Positions 1 to 5,139 of a stretch of 6,263 nucleotides of DNA are shown in pieces. The first letter of the stretch is position 1; each line of letters starts with the position of its first letter. A program made the translations under genes and the position numbers. Below the pieces are notes generated by a model. That model saw nothing but the letters and a program-made list of their open reading frames with translations, did no database searches and was not told the origin of the DNA. Location: positions 1 to 6,263 of the forward strand of contig CAMAUH010000271.1 of the NCBI GenBank assembly GCA_945861365.1, read 5' to 3'. This stretch comes from Candidatus Kuenenia stuttgartensis (lineage in GTDB: Bacteria > Planctomycetota > UBA1135 > UBA2386).

Positions 1-258
1 CTCGACCAGATGGCGGTCGATGCAGTTGAAGCTCGCGTTCAGCTTGCCGCCGAGGAACCAACCGACCTCGGCGCGCGCGAAGTCCTGTTCGAACGCGCGC
101 TCGAACGGGTGGAACCAGTGCACGCGCTGCGCCTGCCGGCGCCAGAACCCGGCCGTGTCCTGCAGCGACTCGGCGTACAGGCGCTGGTAGTGCTCGAACG
201 AGGCGACGTGGGCGCGTCGCACGATGCGGGGTTTGGTCGGGACGATGGGGTCGGCCAT
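1..258 (-). CDS. acs: acetyl-CoA synthetase, N-terminal 86 residues (cut by window edge)
   Basis: AMP-forming acetyl-CoA synthetase activates acetate with ATP and CoA through an acetyl-adenylate in the cytoplasm. Only the N-terminal cap domain (ACAS_N type) is present. The chain begins MADPIVPTKPRI. It then shows a helix with FEHYQRLYAESLQD and FWRRQAQRVHWFHPF (residues about 21-51), and the typical ending WFLGGKLNASFNCIDRHLVE (67-86), where family members read W-x-GG-x-LN-x-x-x-NC-x-DRH. The AMP-binding core lies beyond the left edge. The start is the ATG at 258, because homology begins soon after it and there is no better upstream start before the aminopeptidase stop. That stop is 38 bases upstream on the same strand, so the two genes are probably cotranscribed. 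The coding-strand leader is CCCTCTCCTCCGAG, pyrimidine-rich with no Shine-Dalgarno motif. Propionyl-CoA or acetoacetyl-CoA synthetases share this cap, so substrate choice is inferred. Confidence 0.87.
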   Translation of the reverse strand, partial: MADPIVPTKPRIVRRAHVASFEHYQRLYAESLQDTAGFWRRQAQRVHWFHPFERAFEQDFARAEVGWFLGGKLNASFNCIDRHLVE

Positions 259-296
259 GGCAATCGCTCGGAGGAGAGGGAACCCGGGTCAGCGGC

Positions 297-1793
297 TCAC
301 AGCGTCGCGACCCAGTGCAGCAGCGTGCGCACCGCGGTGCCGGCCGCACCGCTCTTGTAGTAGTCCTTGCTCAGCCCACCGTAGGCGGTGCCGGCGATGT
401 CGAGGTGCACCCACGGCGTGTCGCCGGCGAAGTACGACAGGAAGGCGCCGCCCGCGGTCGAGCCGTTGCCGTACTGCGGCCCGTTGATGTTCGCGAGGTC
501 GGCGAACTTGCTCTTCATCTGCTCCTTGTGGCAGTCCCACAGCGGCAGCTGCCACAGCGGCTCGTCGGCGGCCTTGCCGGCGGCGATCAGCGCGTCGCAC
601 AGCTTCTGGTCGTTGCCCATGATGCCGGCGACCTCGTGGCCCAGGGCGGTGACGACGGCGCCGGTCAGCGTGGCGAGGTCGACGATCTGCTTTGGCTTGT
701 AGAACTTCTTGCCGTAGCAGATCGCGTCGGCGAGCACGAGGCGGCCCTCGGCGTCGGTGTTCAACACCTCGATCGTGTGGCCGTCCATCGCCGTGTGCAC
801 GTCGCCGGGCTTGGTCGCATCCGGGCCGACCGCGTTCTCGGTCGCGGCGATCAGGCCGATCACGTTGCACTTCGGCGTGCGGTCGCCGAGCGCCCCGTGC
901 CGCAGCGCATGGAACAGGCCGAGCACGGCGCCAGCACCGCACATGTCGTAGCGCATCTCGTCCATCTTCGCCGCCGGCTTGATGCTGATGCCGCCGGTGT
1001 CGAACGTCAGGCCCTTGCCGACGACGCAGACGTTGCCCTTGGCGCCGGGGGCGCGGTACTCGAGCACGAGGAACTTCGGCGGCTGCGTGGCGCCCTGGGC
1101 GACGCCGAGGAACGAACCCATGCCGAGCTTCTCGCACTGCTTGCGGTCGAGCACCTTGACGCGCACGCGCCCGCCGGCGAGCCGTTGGGCAGCCTTCGCC
1201 AGCGTGGTCGGCGTGCACAGGTTGGCCGGCGCGTTCTCGAGGTCGCGCGCGAACACCGTCGCTTCGGCGGCGAGGCCGCCGAGTTCGAGGCCGCGGGCGA
1301 ACGCCTTCTGGTCCTTGCTGGCGAAGCCGACGGTCGCCACGTTGCACTCGGTGGCCTTGGCCGGTTTCGCGGCCTGCTGGCGCGGCGGCTCGTAGCGGTA
1401 GGCGCCGAGGTGCAACCCTTCGGCGATCGCGCGACCGAGCGCTTCGGCCGCGACCTTCGCCAGCAGCGAACTCGGCACCACCAGCCCGAACGCGGCGACG
1501 CCGAGCTCGGCGGCTTGCGCCTGCGCCACGGCGGCGATGCGCCGCACCTTCTCGGTGTCGATGCCGGCCGCCTTGCCGAGGCCGACGAAGCCGAGGCGCC
1601 GCAACGGTGCCTTGCTGCCCTGGTGGAAGATGCTGGCCGCGCGCAGGCTGGCCTTCAGGTCGCCGGTCGCCTGCGCGGCGGCGGTGGCCGCTTGCAGGGC
1701 CGAGCCGACGTCGATCGACTGGCCGTCCACCGCGATGCCGAACGTGACGTCCCCGCGGCTCGCGGCCGCGATGGTTACTTGGCGGATCTTCAT
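297..1793 (-). CDS. pepA: leucyl aminopeptidase, peptidase family M17
   Basis: Cytoplasmic two-metal aminopeptidase that removes N-terminal residues, often leucine, from peptides; family members are usually hexamers. The 498-residue chain has the usual M17 length and two-domain plan: a variable N-terminal domain to about residue 165 and a conserved catalytic domain after it. Visible catalytic motifs are VGKGLTFDTGGISIKP (258-273: Lys260, Asp265, and Lys272 in the position of the catalytic lysine), MRYDMCGAGAV (Asp283), and the family signature NTDAEGRL (345-352: metal ligands Asp347 and Glu349, catalytic-type Arg351). All expected metal and catalytic residues are present, so it should be active. 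A GTG directly abuts the ATG at 1793 and could be the start instead (499 residues). Neither has a clear ribosome binding site. It lies 48 bases after the molybdopterin synthase stop and 38 bases before acs on the same strand, consistent with one operon. E. coli PepA also binds DNA, but nothing here shows that role. Confidence 0.94.
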   Translation of the reverse strand: MKIRQVTIAAASRGDVTFGIAVDGQSIDVGSALQAATAAAQATGDLKASLRAASIFHQGSKAPLRRLGFVGLGKAAGIDTEKVRRIAAVAQAQAAELGVAAFGLVVPSSLLAKVAAEALGRAIAEGLHLGAYRYEPPRQQAAKPAKATECNVATVGFASKDQKAFARGLELGGLAAEATVFARDLENAPANLCTPTTLAKAAQRLAGGRVRVKVLDRKQCEKLGMGSFLGVAQGATQPPKFLVLEYRAPGAKGNVCVVGKGLTFDTGGISIKPAAKMDEMRYDMCGAGAVLGLFHALRHGALGDRTPKCNVIGLIAATENAVGPDATKPGDVHTAMDGHTIEVLNTDAEGRLVLADAICYGKKFYKPKQIVDLATLTGAVVTALGHEVAGIMGNDQKLCDALIAAGKAADEPLWQLPLWDCHKEQMKSKFADLANINGPQYGNGSTAGGAFLSYFAGDTPWVHLDIAGTAYGGLSKDYYKSGAAGTAVRTLLHWVATL

Positions 1794-1819
1794 CACCGAC
1801 CGTTGTAGCGATGCGGCCC

Positions 1820-1836
1820 GCCGCGCACCACGCGGC
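1820..1836 (-). other. small GC hairpin after the moaD-moaE stop
   Basis: On the coding (minus) strand the sequence reads GCCGCG, loop TGGTG, CGCGGC: a perfect six-base-pair stem with a five-base loop. It begins five bases after the TGA of the molybdopterin synthase gene and ends before the aminopeptidase start. No T-run follows, so it is not a classical intrinsic terminator. It could be a weak attenuator, an RNA processing or stability element, or chance, since short GC stems are common in sequence this rich in G and C. Confidence 0.3.
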
Positions 1837-1841
1837 AGTGC

Positions 1842-2555
1842 TCAGCTCGATGGCCGCGGCGGCTCGCCGATCCAACGTTCCCCGCCGGCATCACGCAACT
1901 GCTCACGCTTCCAGATCGGCAGCTCGTGCTTGACGCGATCCATCAGGTAACGGCACGCGTCGAACGCGGGCCCGCGGTGCGCGGCTGCGACCACGACGAC
2001 GACCGCGGCAGCCCCGATCGGCACCGCACCGAGCCGGTGCGCGATGCGGGCCCGGGTGATGGCGAAGCGCGCCGCAGCGTCGGCGAACAGCTGCGCCGCC
2101 AGCGCCTGCGCCATCTCGGCGTAGGCCTCGTAGTGCAGCGACACCACCGCGGCGCCTTCATTGTGGTCGCGCGTGGTGCCGGTGAAGGTCACCACGGCAC
2201 CATCCGCGTCGGTGCGGCACTCCAGCTCGAGCGCGCGCGGGTCCAGTTCGGCGGCGCCGAGTTCGAACCGGAATGGGACGGCCGGACCGCCGCCGCTGAT
2301 CGGCGGTATCAGCGCGACTTCGTCGCCATCGCGCAGCGTCGTTGCCAGCGGCACGTAGGCGCGGTTGACGGCGAACGCCAACGGCAACCGCGCCAGCGCC
2401 GGAGCGCGCTGCACCAGGGCGGCCTGCAGGGAAGCGACGGTGCTATCGGCGGGCAATTGCAGTTCGAGCAATTCGGAGCCGACCGCCTCGCGCGCGGCAG
2501 CGAAACAGCGCACGACGATGCGGAGGGTGGCGGCGCGTTCGGGCATCGCCGTCAT
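1842..2555 (-). CDS. moaD-moaE: fused molybdopterin synthase, MoaD-MoaE in one chain
   Basis: Molybdopterin synthase inserts the two dithiolene sulfurs into precursor Z (cPMP) during molybdenum cofactor synthesis. MoaD is the ubiquitin-like sulfur carrier and MoaE the catalytic subunit; here both are in one 237-residue chain. Residues about 10-89 match MoaD: a beta-grasp sequence ending DGDEVALIPPISGG (76-89), the usual MoaD C-terminus. One more Gly (90) and PAVPFRFELG follow, then MoaE from about residue 94. MoaE landmarks are DADGAVVTFTGTTRDHNEG (116-134, Arg129), AHRGPAFDA (192-200) and DRVKHELPIWKRE (206-218). Lys209 and Lys216 align with the active-site Lys119 and Lys126 of E. coli MoaE. 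Mycobacterial MoaX is a known fusion of this order, reported to need cleavage after the MoaD Gly-Gly. The start is ATG 2555, or ATG 2546 three codons later (234 residues); neither has a strong ribosome binding site. No other moa gene is in the window. Confidence 0.93.
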   Translation of the reverse strand: MTAMPERAATLRIVVRCFAAAREAVGSELLELQLPADSTVASLQAALVQRAPALARLPLAFAVNRAYVPLATTLRDGDEVALIPPISGGGPAVPFRFELGAAELDPRALELECRTDADGAVVTFTGTTRDHNEGAAVVSLHYEAYAEMAQALAAQLFADAAARFAITRARIAHRLGAVPIGAAAVVVVVAAAHRGPAFDACRYLMDRVKHELPIWKREQLRDAGGERWIGEPPRPSS

Positions 2556-2654
2556 TCTGCCGAGGCCCTGCCATGGACCAACAGCGTAGGGTACGTTTCC
2601 GGGCTCCCCTCGAACGTGGCCGCCCGCCCCGGAGCCGGCCAATCGCTTCTCCCA
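2556..2654. promoter_or_regulatory. divergent intergenic region, probable promoters for both flanking genes
   Basis: These 99 bases separate the diverging starts of the molybdopterin synthase gene (minus) and the Kelch gene (plus), so promoters for both must lie here or reach into the genes. I see no convincing -35/-10 pair on either strand; TACCCT and TACGCT on the minus strand near 2585-2595 are only weak -10 candidates. The Kelch start is preceded by the pyrimidine run CTTCTCCC (2646-2653) rather than a Shine-Dalgarno motif. The regulatory role is inferred from gene arrangement, not from recognised sites. Confidence 0.4.
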
Positions 2655-4037
2655 ATGCGCTGGATCACCACCACCACGACGTGCGCGGCCCTCGCCGCTG
2701 CACTCTCGGCCCAGAACCGCTGGGCCCTCATCACCCCGACCACGTCGCCGCAGATGCAGCGCAATGGCGCGATGGGGTTCGACTCGGTCAACAACCGCCT
2801 GTTGATGTTCGGCGGCCTGACGCAGACGCCCGGCTCGATCGTCGCCGACACCTGGAGCTACAACGGCCAGTGGACGTTGCTCAGCAGCGTCAGCTCGCCG
2901 GCGCGTTGGGGCCATCGCCTCGTGCGCAGCCCGGTCGCCAACCGCCTGGTGATGTTCGGTGGCCGCTCGCCCGACGTCAGCCCGCTGGCCAACGACACGT
3001 GGGAATGGACCGGCAGCGCGTGGAGTGTGGTGCCGACGCCGACCGCGCCCAGCGCGCGCCACCTGTACGGCATGGCCCACGACAGCACCCGCAACGTCGT
3101 CGTGCTGTTCGGCGGCCGCAACTACACGGCGACGCTGAACGACACGTGGGAGTACAACGGCATCACGTGGGCGCAGCGCAGCGCGGCGACCCCGCCGCCC
3201 GCGCGCGCCGAGATGGTGTTCGTCGACGATCCGGCCACCGGTGGCACGCTGCTGTTCGGCGGCACCGACCCGGCGACCGGCGCGATCCTCGGTGACACCT
3301 GGACCTGGAACGGTGTCGACTGGACGGAGCGCACGCCGGCCGTTTCGCCTTCGCCCCGCTATCGCGCCGCAGCCATCGCCGACAGCGTGCGCCGGCGCCC
3401 CGTGGTCTACGGCGGCTATACCGGTACGGCGTTCTCCAACGAGACTTTCGAGTGGGATGGCGCCTCGTGGTACATCGTTCCCGCCGGCACCGTGGCCCCG
3501 CCGAACAGCACCGAGAGCTACCACGGCTACGACCCCGTGCGCCGCAAGTTCGTGGTGTTCGGCGGCTGGACCGGAGCCGCGTTCACCAACGCCACCTACG
3601 AGTACACGGGCGTCAACAACGGCCTGTTCAGCACCTACGGCGACAGCTGTGACACGCCGCAGGGCGAACCGACGATCGCGGCCAACAGCGCGCCGACCAC
3701 CGGCCAGACGCTGACGCTGACGTTCGGCAACGTGCCGACCGACACCGAACTCGTGCTCGCGGTGTTCGGCTTCTCGCGCACCACGTGGAACAGCCTGCCG
3801 CTGCCGTTCGACCTGGCGCCGATCGGCCTGCCGGGCTGCGGCCTGTTGGCCGCGGCGGACGTCATCGACATCCTCGCCACCAGTGGTGGCAGCGCGGCCT
3901 ACAGCCTGGCCATCCCGAACCAGGCGGCATTGGTCAACGTGCAGTTGTTCACGCAGGGCATCCTGCTCGACCTGCTGCCGGTCGACTTCGTGTTCACCGG
4001 TGCGACGCGCGGCGGCCGCATCGTGATCGGCAACTGA
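2655..4037 (+). CDS. secreted Kelch-repeat beta-propeller protein with C-terminal module
   Basis: A 460-residue exported protein of unknown ligand. The N-terminus MRWITTTTTCAALAAALSAQ resembles a short Sec signal peptide with probable cleavage near residue 19; there is no lipobox at Cys10. Residues about 36-320 hold six Kelch repeats of 49-51 residues, each with a hydrophobic-FGG strand (GG near 53, 102, 153, 202, 253, 303) and a following DTW-x-x-x-G-x-x-W strand. Blades 5 and 6 replace DTW with ETF and ATY. Kelch propellers bind proteins or glycans; galactose-oxidase-type enzymes share the fold, but no copper-site pattern is evident, so a binding role is more likely. A separate domain (about 325-460) begins TYGDSCDTPQGEPTI, includes LPLPFDLAPIGLPGCGLL and has two cysteines (332, 395) that could pair. 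I chose ATG 2655 because the open frame continues far upstream antisense to moaD-moaE, but only this start gives a signal peptide. The gene stands alone, divergent from moaD-moaE and convergent with the FBPase gene. Confidence 0.9.
   Translation: MRWITTTTTCAALAAALSAQNRWALITPTTSPQMQRNGAMGFDSVNNRLLMFGGLTQTPGSIVADTWSYNGQWTLLSSVSSPARWGHRLVRSPVANRLVMFGGRSPDVSPLANDTWEWTGSAWSVVPTPTAPSARHLYGMAHDSTRNVVVLFGGRNYTATLNDTWEYNGITWAQRSAATPPPARAEMVFVDDPATGGTLLFGGTDPATGAILGDTWTWNGVDWTERTPAVSPSPRYRAAAIADSVRRRPVVYGGYTGTAFSNETFEWDGASWYIVPAGTVAPPNSTESYHGYDPVRRKFVVFGGWTGAAFTNATYEYTGVNNGLFSTYGDSCDTPQGEPTIAANSAPTTGQTLTLTFGNVPTDTELVLAVFGFSRTTWNSLPLPFDLAPIGLPGCGLLAAADVIDILATSGGSAAYSLAIPNQAALVNVQLFTQGILLDLLPVDFVFTGATRGGRIVIGN
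2760..3614 (+). repeat. six tandem Kelch-repeat units inside the secreted protein gene
   Basis: Six in-frame units of about 147-153 bases encode the propeller blades. Conservation is mainly at protein level (FGG and DTW-x-x-x-G cores), but short exact DNA repeats persist: AACGACACGTGGGA occurs at 2991-3004 and again at 3138-3151, exactly 147 bases apart. The last two units are unusually alike in protein sequence. Six blades is a normal closed number for Kelch propellers, so the domain looks complete. Confidence 0.85.
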
Positions 4038-4047
4038 GGCCGAAGAC

Positions 4048-4063
4048 GGCCGCCTTCGCGGCC
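4048..4063. terminator. possible bidirectional terminator hairpin between convergent genes
   Basis: GGCCGC, loop CTTC, GCGGCC forms a perfect six-base-pair stem with a four-base loop, starting ten bases after the Kelch stop and lying in the 75-base gap between the convergent Kelch and FBPase genes. The location suits a shared terminator. No T-run follows on either strand, so intrinsic termination is uncertain. An alternative pairing with the upstream GGCCGAAG is also possible. Confidence 0.38.
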
Positions 4064-4112
4064 ACGCCGAGCGCGAGATACGGGGTCGTCTCTCACACTC
4101 TGGCCCGCGCGG

Positions 4113-5099
4113 TCAGGCCAGGCGCGCCATCGCTTCGGCCACGTCGCCCTTGCTGCCGAGGAACAGCGGCGTGCGTTCGTGCAGCTTCTTCGGCACCACG
4201 TCGAGGATGCGCTGCTTGCCGTCGGTGGCGGCCCCGCCGGCCTTCTCGCACAGGAAGGCCAGCGGCGCGTTCTCGTACAACAGCCGCAGCTTGCCTTCGG
4301 GCTTCTTGACCTCGCCCGGATACATGTAGATGCCGCCCTTCAGCAGCGTGCGGTGGAAGTCGCCGACCAGCGCCCCGGCGTAGCGGGCCGCGCGCTTGCC
4401 GCAGTTGGCCTGCTGCGTGCGGAACGCCCGCACCATCGCCTGGGTCTTCTCATCCCACTTGGACTCGTTCGCTTCGTTGACCGAGTAGGAACCTTCGCCC
4501 TCGGGGATCTGCAGCGCCGGGTGCGTCAGGAAGAACGTGCCGATCGAGCGGTCGAGCGTGAAGCCGTTCACCGGTCCACCGGCGCTGTAGACCATCATCG
4601 TGCACGGGCCATAGAGCACGTAGCCGGCGGCGACCATGTCGCGACCGGGCTGCATGAAGTCGGCGAGCGTCGGCACGCCCGACGTCGAACGCCGCCGGTA
4701 GATGCCGAAGATGGTGCCCATCTGGCCAGCGACGTCGACGTTGCCGGAGCCATCCAGCGGGTCGACGGTGATCAGGTACTTGCCGCTCTCGCCGCCCGGC
4801 AGCACGTGCAGGTCCTCCATCTCCTCGCTGGCGACCGCGCACACCATCGGCATGTTCTCGAACACCTGCAGCATCGTGTCGTTGCTGATGACGTCGAGCG
4901 CGCGCACGTTCTCGTCCTGCACGTTGGTGTCGCCGGTGTAGCCGAGCTTGCCGACGAACCCGGCCCGCATGATCTCGCTGGCGAGCATGCGGCCGAGCAG
5001 GCTGAAGCGGTTGAGCACGGTCGACAGCCCGCCGCTGGCATTGGCGCTGGCTTGGTCGCGGAAGAACTGTTCGCTGAGCGTGAGGCGGTTCGTGTTCAT
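4113..5099 (-). CDS. fbp: fructose-1,6-bisphosphatase, class I
   Basis: Hydrolyses fructose 1,6-bisphosphate to fructose 6-phosphate with Mg2+, the committed step of gluconeogenesis and a Calvin-cycle step. The 328-residue length is typical. Family landmarks appear in order: SEE (91-93, metal ligands), VDPLDGSGNVD (112-122, metal-binding Asp113 and Asp116), RYAGALVGDFHRTLLKGG (239-256, substrate Arg and Tyr), YMYPG (258-262), and KLRLLYENAPLAFLCEKAGG (270-289, substrate Lys270 and metal-ligand Glu276). The C-terminus HERTPLFLGSKGDV is also standard. The signature normally reads DPLDGSSN; here the second Ser is Gly119. No AMP-site assignment is attempted. The ATG at 5099 fits the family N-terminus; its coding-strand leader ACCTCCTCGTC is pyrimidine-rich without a Shine-Dalgarno motif. 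It lies 39 bases after the membrane-protein gene on the same strand, so cotranscription is likely. With no other Calvin-cycle gene in view, I favour a gluconeogenic role. Confidence 0.96.
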   Translation of the reverse strand: MNTNRLTLSEQFFRDQASANASGGLSTVLNRFSLLGRMLASEIMRAGFVGKLGYTGDTNVQDENVRALDVISNDTMLQVFENMPMVCAVASEEMEDLHVLPGGESGKYLITVDPLDGSGNVDVAGQMGTIFGIYRRRSTSGVPTLADFMQPGRDMVAAGYVLYGPCTMMVYSAGGPVNGFTLDRSIGTFFLTHPALQIPEGEGSYSVNEANESKWDEKTQAMVRAFRTQQANCGKRAARYAGALVGDFHRTLLKGGIYMYPGEVKKPEGKLRLLYENAPLAFLCEKAGGAATDGKQRILDVVPKKLHERTPLFLGSKGDVAEAMARLA

Positions 5100-5118
5100 G
5101 ACGAGGAGGTCGCGGATT

Positions 5119-5139
5119 GGAGCGGCCCCGCGCCGCCCC
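5119..5139 (-). other. GC hairpin at the membrane-protein stop, upstream of fbp
   Basis: On the minus strand the G of the TAG stop begins a stem GGGGCGGC, loop GCGGG, GCCGCTCC: eight pairs including one G-T wobble. It fills about half of the 39-base gap to the FBPase start. No T-run follows, so readthrough into fbp seems likely; it could be a partial attenuator or mRNA processing site, or a chance stem in GC-rich DNA. Confidence 0.3.

Noticed and set aside
270..276. Plus-strand GGAGGAG resembling a Shine-Dalgarno sequence
   Set aside because: No start codon lies at a usable distance on the plus strand, and the region is antisense to the pepA-acs gap.
315..1808. Long plus-strand open frame (497 codons) opposite pepA
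   Set aside because: Its translation is a low-complexity string rich in Arg, Ala, Gly, Val and His with no family motif, while the opposite strand encodes an intact M17 peptidase. It is a GC-driven antisense shadow.
289..1875. Second minus-strand frame (528 codons) overlapping pepA
   Set aside because: It reads as Arg-rich low-complexity sequence in a shifted frame of pepA and has no homology signal.
1926..2654. Upstream extension of the Kelch frame, antisense to moaD-moaE
   Set aside because: The frame stays open, but the extension is compositionally biased, opposes a clear conserved gene and would bury the signal peptide. ATG 2655 is preferred.
2556..3524. N-terminal extension of the moaD-moaE frame across the divergent gap and into the Kelch gene
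   Set aside because: It is antisense to conserved Kelch repeats and consists of Arg/Ala/Gly/Val-rich sequence without a recognisable domain; MoaD homology begins only just after the 2555 start.
5103..5119. Plus-strand GAGGAGGT followed six bases later by TTG, a perfect-looking ribosome site and start
   Set aside because: The frame that follows is antisense to the membrane-protein gene and has no plausible protein features. The motif is more sensibly the complement of the fbp leader.
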